Positions 1 to 43,883 are shown, numbered from the stretch's first letter. The stretch: DNA of 64,000 nt from Chrysomallon squamiferum (GCA_012295275.1 CM022671.1:22706322-22770321), one strand, 5' to 3'. Numbers and translations: made by a program. Notes: generated by a model from the sequence alone, not told the origin.

Positions 1-916
1 AAAAAGTCTTTAGAAATTATTTTCTTTTTAATATTTTTTCAATTTAATATTCCTGTTTAATTATTTTTTTGAAGACACTGACCAAAATATTTTCTGTCAG
101 CATTTAAGTTCATGTAAATCTTTCTTTTTTTTAATGTGAAAAAAAGGGAAAAAAAAAAGAATAAAAATAAAAAAGAATAAATAAAATTATAATCTCCATT
201 ATTTTCACAAAAATTAAGGTTAACACAATTTGCCCTATTTAAATTTTTTCTTTAATTTTTATTTTTTGGAGATTGTTATTTAACTGATATGGGGAAAAAA
301 TAATGAAAAAATAAAAAATAAATAAATAAGAAGTGCATTTAAGGAAGCAACTCGAACATAAACAAAAGCAAAGAAAAAATAATGAAAAAAATCATGAAAT
401 AAACTATATGCAGATCTGTTTTAAAAAACAGAATTATTTCTTCTAAAGCAATAAAAATATGAATATAACTGAATTTTTTGGTTATTTTTATTGCCTGATT
501 AAATATTTTAAATAATTTAATAAATATATATCAATGAAATACTAAATAATTTTTAAATCTAAATTATAATATTTAAATTAAGCACTATGGATGTGTCACA
601 TTGAGAATTTCATGTTTCTATTATTTATCCTTTCTTCGTTTAATTTGTAGAAAAAAAAGAGGCCATAATTCCCAATAATAATAATAAAATTAAAAAAAAA
701 AAAAAACAATTAACCCCCACCAAAACACCACCTCAATTTGATATTCTCGTACCATCTTTTCTTTTTTCTCTCATTCATATAATAATTCAATACTGATGTA
801 ATTATATTTTTAAAATTAAAATAAAAGTACCACTCTTATGTTATTTTGTAAAAGTTATTTCACCAAAATGTTTGAGTGATACCAATTGTTTATAATGCAG
901 TTTTCTGAATGTTTAC
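1..916 (-). other. NF1 intron downstream of exon 30 (partial)
   Basis: AT-rich sequence with poly-A and poly-T tracts. I see no exon of the GAP domain on the minus strand, so the next NF1 exon lies beyond the left edge. No other gene is visible on either strand. Confidence 0.75.
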
Positions 917-25394
<24,478 letters not shown>

Positions 25395-25444
25395 GGCACA
25401 ATTCTGTGTAAAAAACTAGATTTTGTGCTCTTCCTCAAGCATGA

Positions 25445-25454
25445 CCGCCATGTT
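25445..25454 (+). promoter_or_regulatory. YY1-like site near the NF1 start
   Basis: CCGCCATGTT matches the YY1 CGCCATNTT core and sits about 50 bp upstream of the NF1 ATG, a usual place for YY1 sites near transcription start sites. Confidence 0.45.
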
Positions 25455-25480
25455 TCTCTTTATTTTTTAATGAACGTCTG

Positions 25481-25491
25481 GGCATGCGCAG
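25481..25491 (+). promoter_or_regulatory. NRF-1-like site
   Basis: GGCATGCGCAG contains the GCATGCGC core of the NRF-1 motif. The first half deviates from consensus. It lies about 90 bp upstream of the NF1 start. Confidence 0.5.
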
Positions 25492-25538
25492 TCAAGCTGT
25501 CACCCCATATTTGGCAGCGCACCTTGTTGGCATAATTT

Positions 25539-25546
25539 TGACGTCA
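25539..25546. promoter_or_regulatory. CRE/ATF palindrome
   Basis: Perfect TGACGTCA, the full CREB/ATF consensus, about 145 bp upstream of the NF1 start codon and inside the CpG-bearing part of the divergent promoter. Confidence 0.6.
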
Positions 25547-26300
25547 TTGCGGTTTGACCTATTTTGCAAAAGTCGGGTCAATGGGCATGTTTACGGTCCG
25601 CCCACTCTTTCCGATAACTGAATTTCATTGACAGTTCGCTTCAAGGTTTCTAAACCAGTCTAGCATTTATTTTATCGTAAGGCCTCTAGTCGGAAAACGA
25701 ATAAATGTACTAATGTAGTTAGACATATACTGATATACTCATATAGCAGTTCCGACATATACTAGAAACAGTGAAATATACGAAACACCCTATGTACACC
25801 TATCTAAGACCGTTCCTATGATCTCTGTGAAAAGCAGTAACTGAGCAAGGGTTTTAAAATCATTTTTAGGCAACGCAACAGAAGTTAAACCTATTAATTA
25901 TTATTGTGTTAACAGTTTCGTGAAAAGTGTAACTCGTAGTTTACCAGTAGACTGTTAAATAAATGTATTAATTTAAACCAAGAAACCATTTGCACTTATA
26001 ATTATTTTATCTTATTACCAAACAGCCTGTTATAAACCCAATGACAGAAAACAAATGAACAAAATAAAATAATTTTCACACCTTAAATTATTAATTAAGC
26101 TAATTAGCTTTCTGTGGCTTTTATTTAAAAGTACATAGCTTTATTGTCATAGCTGTTTACTAATTTGGTTTATTTTGATGGTTTCGCCTGTCGAAGGTAG
26201 AACACTACCAAAGAAGAAGGACTTTAATTCTACTTCCGATTTGTTGTGTTTTGTTATCAATATCAACGTTAGACTATTGTGAAATTATTATGTTATACAA

Positions 26301-33493
<7,193 letters not shown>

Positions 33494-35564
33494 ACAGTGT
33501 CCACACAAAGTACTCTCTGTTCACTTGTTTTTACTTAACCGCCTGCTTTTATTTTGTTTTAGCACTATATCTTTTATTTTCTTTTTTTGTGATGGTTGTG
33601 TTTTTAGTTATACATATATGCTTGTAAATTATAATGGTAATGAAGGGGTGGTTGTTAAGACTAAGTTGAATATTTTGATATTTAAAACAGGTAGTTATTA
33701 CTTGTTTTGTTTGTAACACTGTAAGAGATAACCGCTAATAAGGGGGAGCTATAAGGACTAAATTTAAATAGATCAAACATTCAGATATTTGGAGCAAGCA
33801 GTTTTAAAACTGTAAATTATGATGATGATAATGAAGGGTTGTTATTAAGGCTGAGTTTAAATATATCAGTTACACACATATTTAGAACAAGCAATGACAG
33901 ATTTATAATACTGTAAGTTATAATAATAATAATGAAGGGTTGTCATTAAGGCTTAGATGAAATATATAAAGATATTTAGAACAACCAATTACAGGTTTAT
34001 AAAGGAATTAATATTACTGCCATGTTTAAATAGATACAGATATTTAGAAGAGGCAGTCATTACTTGTTTATAGCATTGAAAGTTAAGAGTGAATAGTTTA
34101 ATATTCGTTATTTTACTGAAATTACTCTCTAAAATAAATTAGTATAAAATGAAAGTATAATTTGTGGAAAGCTGTAGTTTAAAAATAATATAATCTTTTT
34201 AAAACAAAATAATTATGCACTGATTAATCATTATATAAAATGGTAGATGAGTAAAGGATTAGTTGTCTAACATAGTCTTCAAGATTACTGCTGTCATATT
34301 AAAAGTGTATATTCAAGAAACTATTTTTATCTAAGAACATTCTCTTTATTGGAATTATTGAGATAGTTGATAATCAGCATTTATTTACAGAAATGTGCTT
34401 TTCATTTCATTTTTTTGTTATATTTTAAAGAATTTTTGTTTAAACACAGGTTTGTTTTGTTTTTGTAGCATTGGTGAATTTAAATCATATTTATACATTT
34501 TTTTACTAACACTCTGTTTTCATTTTTCATTTGGTTCTCCAGAATAATGCTTCATTTATTTGCTTATAGTTATTTTTGTTAGTTTAAAATACTAAACATT
34601 GTTCTGCATGTTTTATTTGCTTATGGAGTCATTTGACCTGCCAGCATCTGATATTGTGGTAAAGTTATATTTAAACATTGAGTATGGGTTATGGTTCACA
34701 GCCTGTTTTTGTTTTTAACATAGCACAGGCTTGTTTCAAATACTAATCTGTATGTATGTGGTCATGTGTTACAATGGTTAAACAGGATTTATTAAAGAAG
34801 TATTACTCTGACTTCTGGTCTGTTGGTTTTCTAAAACATCACATACATTCACTGTTATCTGAGGGTTTTCATTCAAGGTTTTGCCTCTGGAAGCAAGCAT
34901 TGTTGTTCTTGAAAAGGTGCATGAAAATGATTGAAATGAATTTAGAAAACTTATATCACCTCTCCTCTATTTCACATTGATTAACATCTATAACTTTAGA
35001 AATTAATACTTTTTTTTCTTTTTATTACAGAGTTTGTTTCTTGTTGCTGTTCATGTGTATTATATTAAAATCAGTTCTTGTTTCTGTTTTCTTTTCTTTC
35101 TTTTTTTTAATGAAAAGCATGCCAAATTCTTTTAGTTTCTCTTACTTTTTCATTTTAATTTATTTGAGCTCATTTAATTAAAAAAATTTCTTCTTTTAAA
35201 TATAGTCTGCTTTTTAAATTATTTAGTGTTTAGAAATGTTACCTGCAGATGATTTGTTACATTTAAAATTTATTTGTCTACACAGCAGTGGTTAACAGTT
35301 GAACAATATAGTTAAGATACATCATATGATGTTAAAAATTGTTGATGGGTATCTGCAGGAATATCTGTTCTAAACATATTTGCAACTTAATGTAATAAAG
35401 AACGTTAAAAATAATAATACTAATAAAAAAAAAATTATTAGCTTAATATTAAAGCAGATGTTCTGATATCAACAAAACAAATGTTTTTATTACAACAATA
35501 ATTACTTTTGCGTTTGATGTAAAATGTAAAAAAAAAATGTATTTTATTTTGTTCAAATTTTCAG
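33494..35564 (+). other. 3' UTR of spinster isoform A and/or intron to terminal exon B
   Basis: AT-rich and non-coding by eye. It contains a diverged tandem repeat at about 33632-34090. Short open frames, such as 34756-34980, show no family resemblance. Confidence 0.6.
33632..34090 (+). repeat. Diverged tandem repeat, about five copies of 70-106 bp
   Basis: A recurrent block (aatgaagggttgttattaag, then a TTTAAATA stretch, then gatatttagaacaagcaa, then a stretch near tttataatactgtaagtta) appears about five times. The GATATTT-like anchors lie at about 33677, 33784, 33877, 33971 and 34039. Copies differ by substitutions and indels, so this is an old array. It sits between the two candidate spinster terminal exons. 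Confidence 0.6.
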
Positions 35565-35674
35565 ACGTGAATATGAAGAATGGAACAATAGCAGATTTTG
35601 TAGCAGAAGGGGATCAGTCCAAGGTGGTACGTGAAGTGTCAACCATTCACGAAGGCAGCTATCAGTGGGGCTAG
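35565..35674 (+). CDS. SPNS1: Candidate alternative terminal exon B of the spinster gene
   Basis: About 2 kb past terminal exon A there is a strong acceptor (AAATTTTCAG) followed by an open stretch in phase 1, the phase left by spinster exon 10. Joined to the G ending exon 10 it reads DVNMKNGTIADFVAEGDQSK and continues to ...EGSYQWG, then TAG at 35672-35674. That is 36 codons with normal composition. Used in place of exon A it would give a 535-residue protein with a longer, mixed-charge tail. It is clearly more coding-like than its surroundings; I have no transcript evidence. Confidence 0.6.
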
Positions 35675-38600
35675 AAATTTTGGCAATCAGCTGACTTTTC
35701 TTACCATTGTCCTCACAGAGACTGAAGCACGTGAAATTCTGCTGTTCTAGTTCACGGTTATCACAATAACAAAACATATTGCTTCATTCAACATCATTCA
35801 AGTCTGTTAATGGTTTTACACCAAGCATCAGATTTATGTTGCTTTTTTTTTTTCTTCTTCTTTTTAAAAAAAAAAAAAATACAAAAACAATATTAAACTC
35901 AGATGTAATTAATGTTAAAAAAAAAAAAAATGAAATAATTTTCCAATTTGGTGAATGGTTATAATTAGGATTAATTTCTCACGCAAATGATACTTGGTAA
36001 CAGGCTATTTAGTAAATAATATAATGAATCATGGTCATTTGGTATTAATGTTTTTCTCTGTTCTCCAGTGAACTGTTTATCTTTCATCATCAGTTAAAAT
36101 GTTTTATTGATGAAATAGGTGCCGGAATATTCATGTTTAATTAATATTTAAAAAAATAATAATAACAATAAAATTTTAAAAAATCAAGTTTCTACTGATC
36201 CGTTGCATAACAGTACTAAATTATTATTATCGTCTTTATATTAATATTTTTCTATGAATCCATAATATAACAAAATTAATACATATTTGTAAATAAAGAC
36301 TTTTTTTCTTTTGTTACCTTGTCTAAAATTGCGAACATAGCACAAGTTTATTATATATTATCTATGCAGCTAACTTTCACAAATAATCATGTGACTGCTA
36401 AAAGAGGAACTCAAAAATGTTTTTTTTTGTCATTCTTTACAAATTATCTTTTTTGATTATTACCAAAATGTAAATAAAACTACTTATTGTAATTTGAATA
36501 TTTCTTACTCATTTTGACTTTGATTATTTCCTTCTAGAAATTCATCACTTTCTCTCTGACATACAATCATGATTTCTAGAAATGTCATCATCCCATTACT
36601 TAGACTACATCCGCGTTTTTGCTTTTTTATTTATATTTAAAAACAAAATTTCTGAGTTCTATTTTTGCACATATTATTAGTTTTCTTTTTTATTTATACA
36701 ATAATTTATATAACTTAGAAAACTGTTCAGTTTCATCACTTTTTATAGAACTTGGTTATTAGAAACCTTTTTTTAAAGAATAAGATACAAACATATTTAC
36801 AAATCATCACCTATATTTTATCATATTTTCAATCAAGCAATGAAATTATGTTTTTTATATTTTTTTATTTGTGAGAAATTGTAATCAGAGGTCATAAATA
36901 CTGAAAATAATGTCCATATTCAAATCACTGCATTGTTTGGTTTTTTATATCTTCATTATGATATACTTCCATTGTAAAATTAATTGCATTTGTAAAGAAA
37001 AGAAAATTTTGCTCAGCAAAAGATTTGGGAATGTAAGAACACAAGTTAATCAATCCCTTTGGATCTGCTTTTGATTTACAATTGTATTTAATCACAGAAA
37101 ATAATATTTAATGTACATATGTTTAAAACAAGTGTACCCATTTCTGATTGTGTCAGGTTACTAGATGAGTTTCCTGCTTTTGTTTAACAAACTCACAGAA
37201 ATAATTAAAATTATGATTTTGTAACATTAAAAATGTTTGTCAACAAATTTTGGATTAATTATTTTGTAAATTTTTTTTTTTTTAAAATGAGAAATTTTAT
37301 ATTGGTTATCTGTTGATGAAATCATGAAAAAAAAAATTAAATTTCTAATTTCTTATTGCAACATTCGTTACCTTATTCATATAATAGTTTTATAATTTCA
37401 GTGTATGTGAGAATTTTATTGCATTTTTTTTTTTTTTTTATATAAGAAATTTATATATGATTGTTTTAACTGATAATTTATTAATGATTTTTGGCTTACA
37501 AGAAATGTCAAGGTGTGAGGGTGACAATGTTGTTCTAAGGTACAAACACAGATACAGACAGACAGACACCCACAAAGAATATGGGTACAGAACAGAAAAT
37601 TGTATACAAATCATTCTCCTTGTCTGATGTGTATGATAAAGAATGCTATGTTGCATTTTATTTATGATGAATATTTTAGCTCAGATTATCCATTGACTTA
37701 AACATGATGATAATATTTTATTCCTCAGTTTAACATTCATTTCAGATATTCAGTAGAGGTTAATTAAAATATATATTCTTTCACTGACATACTCCCTTTA
37801 ACTGTAACCTTTTATTTTTTAACTAAGATTTCCCTATCAAATGGTTAAAAATAACAAAATGAAAACAAGAATTTATGTGTCCTGTAGTAAGTTCAGTATT
37901 TTAACCTTTTAAAAATATTTTATATCAGACATGTAGTCTGGGAAACTGTTATTATTTATTAACTCAAACTTCATTGATAACAAAGATCTCTACATAACTT
38001 TCTCAAATAGAGAAGCATATTTTTTTATTGTTTGTAACAGTTTAAAAAAAAATAATAATAATAAAATTTATTACCATGAAACAAAGATGCATTTATTCTT
38101 TACAGCATTAAGTTACAACATTAAGTTGGAGAAGTGCTAAATAAAAGAAATGAAGAAATTATATTCAGATGTGAGATGAAAACATTTTGAAATTGCTATT
38201 TCTACAGAAGTGAGAATTCAGTCTCCTTACGCTATCACAGGACTACATAGCACAAACATCAAGCTCGCAGACCAAGGTTGAAAAAAATGTTTACAGTGAA
38301 AAATATAAAGCAGATGAAACAGTCAAAAATGTTTAATAATCTAATTTTATTTTTCTGGCAGATATGCATCTTAGGCTTAAACGTTTCACACAAAAATATT
38401 TTGGTGTTTTTATTGTTAGGAGTGCCTTTCAAAAAAGAGGAAAATAAAAAATGTTAATTGAGAAATGGCAAAATGTCTATAAAAATTAATTGTGTACAGA
38501 GATGTGTACATGCATGTGTCTGTTTCAGTGAAATCTGAGATCTTGTTTGATTGATGTTTATTTAATGCCATGTGTGTCAAGGGGTTTTTTAGCTTCATTT

Positions 38601-39663
38601 TTATGACTCATGACAGTCCTGTTTCATTTCTAAGTAAAGATAATATAACCTGGGGTAAATTAAAATTTAATTAGATACACAAATAGCAGACATCGATAAA
38701 AAATAAACTATTGTAGACCATTCTCTTATTCCGTTAACAACATATGTTTTAAATTGTGAGTGTGCCAGAATATACTTTTTAATTCCTACTTATTGTATAT
38801 AGGTAGTACTGTCTTAAAAAAAATTCTGTTTTATTTATTTTTTTCAAGGTAAATTTTAAATGATAACTGTGCCAAATGCGCTGGAATCAAAACTATCATT
38901 TTCCTATTTATCTTTTTTTTTCTTCTTTTTCTTACATGGTTTGTTGTTGCAAATGCCAGATTATTTGCTAATAATAAATTATGACAATAAAATAACAACT
39001 AATTAAAATGCTTTTCCCTTTTATTGTTACATATTTTATGTGTACAAATATTTAAAAATTCCAATATTTAAAGCTGAGTGTATTATATCTTTACTATTTT
39101 GATGTATAAAGAAAGTAACATGATATCAGGGAAATCATTTGTTATTTGATTGTCATATTTCATTGTTAGCAAAGAGAGGTTAGCAAAAAATAAAAAGGTT
39201 TCAAATGTGCTTAGGCCTTTAAAGGTACAATAGTTTCTTTAACCATCTTGCTCTTTACACATAACTAATGCTGTGTGCATATTTAGGTGTTTATTTGGAA
39301 TATCACAAAAGAACCGAATGACATACCCACCAATGTGAAAAACAACTCCGAAAAAAATAGAAAACAGAAAAACATAATAACTAAAAAAAAAGAAATAGAA
39401 ATTCAAGAAAAATTATGAAAATAGTAATATGTTTTGATGTTTTTGATACTGAGATATTTTTTCACAGAGATGGAAAAGTTCTACATTTTCATTTTAGTGA
39501 CTACATGTTTCAGTGACTCAGTTTTACTTTCGTGCTGCAGTTAACCAGTGACTTTATATATTCTCCTACTTCGGTCAACTCAAGACTGTGTTCTTACCAT
39601 ATTTAGATAATTTTAATGACTATGCACAATATTTAGCTGTCCTTGAAGAAGAATCAGTAAAAA

Positions 39664-39708
<45 letters not shown>

Positions 39709-40603
39709 GTAATTTTATTAAATAATGAAACATTTCTTTGAAGTATAGAAATAAATGTGTGTGGATGTGAATGCTGTGCTTTATTTTCATCATGGTCTTT
39801 CTTAAACTAGTTTTTGTTAACATTGTCATTTAATTAAGATGACAGCAAGTTTTTCACTTTGTGTTCAAGTGCAAATGTAATTTTCCACGAGATGATGTGG
39901 GTTTTGATTATTTTAGTATTTATTTTAAATTAATAAAAACACAAGAAAATATTTCGTTGTGTTATTTATGTATTATGTGTACTTTTTGTTCTTTCCGTAT
40001 GTTAATAATGTTGAAAATTAAAATAATTTATTGGTGATTCTTCTGTTTTATAACAAGATACACAAGATAAAGTAACAGAATTACAGTTTCATTGAACAAG
40101 CTGAAGGTATTAATTAATTTTTATGTTTCTAAAAACAGATTGTTTGTTATGGTTCCGATTTCAAAAACAAATAAACAAAATAATTAATAATGATATTAAT
40201 GGCACGTAATAAATTAATATATGTACATTATAAAAGGCCTTATATGATAGAAACTTAACTTTTTAATACGAAAATAAAAAGATTGATTATGATTTGAAAA
40301 AATCCATACAAGACTGAGTCCTTTTTTCCCGGAGGAAATGGTTAAATATCTTGATAGGTGGGTACCAAATGCAGGATTTTTATTTATTTATTTATTTTTA
40401 TTTTTTATTTTTTATTTATTTATTTATTTTTTCAAGCATCTCATACTTCGAAAAAAAGAGAAAAAAAGACTTCATTCGGCCGCTATTACATTTCAAAGTT
40501 GATTATTTTCAAACCGGTAATTCATATGATGCTTCCATCATTCTTAGAAAACAAACTTCTTTCCCAACGATAAACATTACCATTATAAAGAACTGAATTA
40601 TGC

Positions 40604-40642
<39 letters not shown>

Positions 40643-40828
40643 TACAGACAGCCCCTTATCCACAAGCAAAAAAAAAAAAAAAAAAGAAAGAAAAAAAAAA
40701 AAAAAAAGGAAAAGATGATAACGTTATTTTAAATAACTTCATATCACTGAAATTTACATCATTAAAACGTGTTTTTTCTTAACCGAGATAATCGAAATCT
40801 TAAAACCTATATTCTTTTCACAGTTACT
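35675..40828. other. Intergenic region between the spinster and glycosyltransferase genes
   Basis: About 5 kb of AT-rich DNA with poly-A/poly-T tracts (for example 39671-39706, all A) and a CA repeat at about 40605-40636. Its left end probably contains the 3' UTR of spinster isoform B and its right end the 3' UTR of the minus-strand glycosyltransferase. I see no further exons or RNA genes. Confidence 0.6.
40605..40636 (+). repeat. (CA)n microsatellite
   Basis: Uninterrupted CA dinucleotides, about 16 units, downstream of the glycosyltransferase stop codon and therefore possibly within its 3' UTR. Confidence 0.9.
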
Positions 40829-41995
40829 CTAATGATACACATTTACAAAGGGCATCCCGAACACACCGTATCCCAAACGTTTTGCGAGCTTAGCTAATCC
40901 TTCAGTTTCTAAATGATGGTCAATAAGATCTTCTGGAAAATTCAGCCCTTTTCTATGAAGGTCGGCCTTAATCAGCAACGTGCAACCACCAACGCCATCT
41001 ATTGGCACAACGCGACCCTCGGCTCTGAGATCTGGCAGATAGAGCCTTAGCGTTGGCGAGTATCCTTCCAGCATGATTTCGCTGTCACCTAATTTCCTTT
41101 GTTCTTCAAGGGACATGGGCGTTTCTCTCCACGTGTTTTTGTCAAAGACCCTTTCAATGTTCTGAGAATCGCGATACAAACAGTTTGGTACCACAATTTC
41201 ACGGTTTGCAGAAAGCAGCTGCTGGACAATGTCGTCGGGAATCGCAGATATATCGCTGTCTATCCAGAGCACCCAGTCCTCGTTTTTCAGTCCTTGTCTA
41301 AGCAGACGATTTCTCGATTTTGCTAAATGTTTTCTCCTTGTGTATTGCAGGTGCTGTTTGTGTTTATTGTTGTCTGTGACACAGTCTTTCGAGTCGATGT
41401 CGTCAAAATGAAAGACGTCTACACGACTAAAAGAAGCATTTCGCAGGATTTTAGCAGCCTCCCATGCTGCTGATATGGTTCTGTCTTCGCTACAGTCTTC
41501 GCCAAAAGCTATCGAAATTAAATGATGGGGATACGTCAGCAGTGTCAAGAATCGCGCATAATTTGGCAGGAGGTTGGCAACATTGTGAATGGGAGTGAGG
41601 ATAACAATTTTTTCAGTGTATTGTCTGGTTTCGTAATGTCTGAATTTTTGTACAGCACTTTCTGCTATTTTAACAACATAATCGGATGCTGATTTTGCTG
41701 GCACAGGAGGAATGTTGAAAAATGCAGTAGGATCTTTTGTTGTAGTAGGCCGAAGAGGTGGAACTTTATTTTTTGTTATTTTAGTAACAGCAGGTGGAAA
41801 TATTTTGATACGATTCTTTGTCTGCGACTTGCTTGGACGCACAGTGGTGTTAATAGACTTAGGTGCGTTAACTGTGGAAAAGCTTTTACCATCATCACGG
41901 ATAAAAACGACTAGGATCATTAATCCACAAAGTACCAACACCACGATTTGTAGAAACGAATACGATCTACGCCGTAACGAACATAACAACACCAT
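40829..41995 (-). CDS. Anp1/Mnn9/Van1-family (GT62) glycosyltransferase, intronless, type II membrane protein
   Basis: The 388-residue open frame starts at ATG 41995 and ends with TAG at 40831-40829. The next possible upstream start is only a TTG at 42010. Residues 14-32 (FLQIVVLVLCGLMILVVFI) form a signal anchor after a basic N-terminus, followed by a Ser/Thr/Pro-rich stem and a luminal catalytic domain from about residue 128. Hallmarks of the fungal alpha-mannosyltransferase family are EKIVILTPIHN, SRNRLLRQG, the metal/nucleotide-sugar acid motif WVLWIDSDIS (D246-x-D248), IDGVGGCTLLIKADLHR, and HHLETEGLAKLAKRLGYGVFG. Yeast members extend Golgi N-glycan mannan. The animal substrate is unknown to me, so a mannosyl- or related transferase is inference. 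The protein ends at VYH, where fungal relatives run on for some residues. No intron interrupts the frame, unlike the three other genes here. Confidence 0.9.
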   Translation of the reverse strand: MVLLCSLRRRSYSFLQIVVLVLCGLMILVVFIRDDGKSFSTVNAPKSINTTVRPSKSQTKNRIKIFPPAVTKITKNKVPPLRPTTTKDPTAFFNIPPVPAKSASDYVVKIAESAVQKFRHYETRQYTEKIVILTPIHNVANLLPNYARFLTLLTYPHHLISIAFGEDCSEDRTISAAWEAAKILRNASFSRVDVFHFDDIDSKDCVTDNNKHKQHLQYTRRKHLAKSRNRLLRQGLKNEDWVLWIDSDISAIPDDIVQQLLSANREIVVPNCLYRDSQNIERVFDKNTWRETPMSLEEQRKLGDSEIMLEGYSPTLRLYLPDLRAEGRVVPIDGVGGCTLLIKADLHRKGLNFPEDLIDHHLETEGLAKLAKRLGYGVFGMPFVNVYH

Positions 41996-42378
41996 TCTGT
42001 CAGCACACAAGCAGTGAAGAGTCCTATCACAGCAATAAAAGTAATTTATATTTTAATTACTGGGGTTTTTTTTTTTTTTTGTTTTTTTTACAGTTCTGGA
42101 TTTCCATCCGTGGAAATAAGAAAGAAAATCCCAGGAAACATCATATGAAATCTACAGAAAGGAATTGCGTTAATTTTTCATACTGCTCCAGTATCTGCAA
42201 GGTTGTCTTCTTGTACGTAAAGACCTGAAAAATACAGCAGTGAAGGTGTAATGAAGCAGAACGAGATATGTGATTTAAACATAATACATCTATACTATGC
42301 TAATCGGAGACTCCTTCTGGCTAAAAAATTTGAAAGAATTAATATATATATATAATAAAAAAGCAGAACAAGTTTCTT

Positions 42379-42388
42379 TGTGTGTGTA

Positions 42389-42421
<33 letters not shown>

Positions 42422-42446
42422 GTCTGTGTGTGTGTGTGTGTGTGTA
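42379..42446 (+). repeat. Alternating (TG)n(CG)n(TG)n tract
   Basis: Mostly alternating pyrimidine-purine sequence with a central CG run at about 42406-42414 and short interruptions (TATG, TCTG). It lies about 380-450 bp upstream of the glycosyltransferase start codon. Confidence 0.9.
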
Positions 42447-42805
42447 TAAGTTAACAAAATATGCCTTAGAAAAGAGAAATATTCTGAATCACAAATTATA
42501 CCGAAAACACTCGTTCTCACACATCCTCCATTGTAATAAATACTTTGTAACATTACTATATCCTTAATCTGTCACGTTTGCAGGTAAATGCAGAAGAGGG
42601 CGTAACAACGTACGCATATATTGTGTCAGTTTAAAACTTTCCATGACGTTGAATTTTAAACATTTTCATAATAAATATTAAGTAATAATAATAATAATAC
42701 AATGTCGTATACAAAACCATCAACACAATTTAATAATTGATAAATCAGTCGAAATAAAGAAGACAACAACAATAGCCTACCTCTCCGAAACACACCTACA
42801 TTTCC

Positions 42806-42836
<31 letters not shown>

Positions 42837-43678
42837 TTAAAGTATCAAAATGAAATTTATGTGAGCAGTTTTCGTTATTGCAAGCGAGAAAACTGCTGTA
42901 ACAGAAAAATGAACTAAACCCTGCGAACTGTCGTAAACCTTGTAAAAAATTACAAAACTGACACAGCTAACCCGGGTGAATTTTTCTCTGGGGCACACGA
43001 TTATAGAAACAGCCTGGGCTTCTCGTGTTCTAATACAATCCGGGTGGATGATTTGTTTGTTAACTAAACGTTAACACTGACTGCTACCACATCGAGGATT
43101 GGTACTTACGTAACATGTTTCTCAAAGGAATTGAGAAAACTACACACGAAATCAAAAATGCGAAGAACACACCTTGTCTGTTGAACCAGCCGCTCTCTTC
43201 GGCTTGTATCTACCTTTATTTTACGCATGACATAATTTTTAAAGGTTCACCGCTATCCGATTGAGAGACCACCTAACAATAGATCCGTTTTTAATCAGTA
43301 GATACCGTACTTCATTACATTATATACAAAAATGTAGGCCACCTATAGCGAGCAAAATATATCAGATGTACATGTTTTTCATTTAAAAGTTAATTAATGC
43401 AGAACTGCTACTAAATTATGTGTAATAATAACGAAATGGACATCAACCCGAGCCAATTTTATCTAGGTCAGGTAAAGAACAGCAGATAGCTGTAACTAAT
43501 TTTAAATCGTCTCGGCACGTTTCTTAACCATTGGACCGCTAACCGTTTGTTTGTTCAGTGTACAAACTATTCTGTTCTGTTGAAATTAGTCACCTTACAA
43601 ACTATTTTCTGTTTATTTTCACTAAATCGAAAATGAATAATATTTAATGTTCCTAAGCCCACAAATAAAAAAAAATAA

Positions 43679-43840
43679 AAAAAATATTAATAATAATAAA
43701 TTAAAATAAATAAGTAATAAAATAATCAAATATAATAATAATAATAATAATAATAAATTAAAATAAATAAGTAATAAAATAATCAAATATAATAATAATA
43801 ATAATAATAAATTAAAATAAATAAGTAATAAAATAATCAA

Positions 43841-43883
<43 letters not shown>

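Larger units (their letters stand above)
25395..26300. promoter_or_regulatory. Head-to-head (bidirectional) promoter region between NF1 and the spinster gene
   Basis: The NF1 start codon (25394, minus) and the spinster start codon (26301, plus) point away from each other with 906 bp between them. The half next to NF1 (about 25360-25640) has many more G/C and CpG bases than the flanking DNA. It contains a perfect CRE palindrome TGACGTCA at 25539-25546, an NRF-1-like GGCATGCGCAG at 25481-25491, and a YY1-like CCGCCATGTT at 25445-25454. Sites of these kinds are common in TATA-less housekeeping promoters (known). That both genes share this region is inferred from geometry. Confidence 0.65.

Noticed and set aside
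34756-34980. 74-codon plus-strand frame downstream of spinster exon A
   Set aside because: No family resemblance, AT-driven composition and no splice signals in matching phase; treated as UTR or intron.
41996-42010. Five-codon upstream extension of the glycosyltransferase frame
   Set aside because: It would start at TTG. The first ATG at 41995 is followed by a typical basic cytosolic tail and signal anchor, so the shorter protein is preferred.
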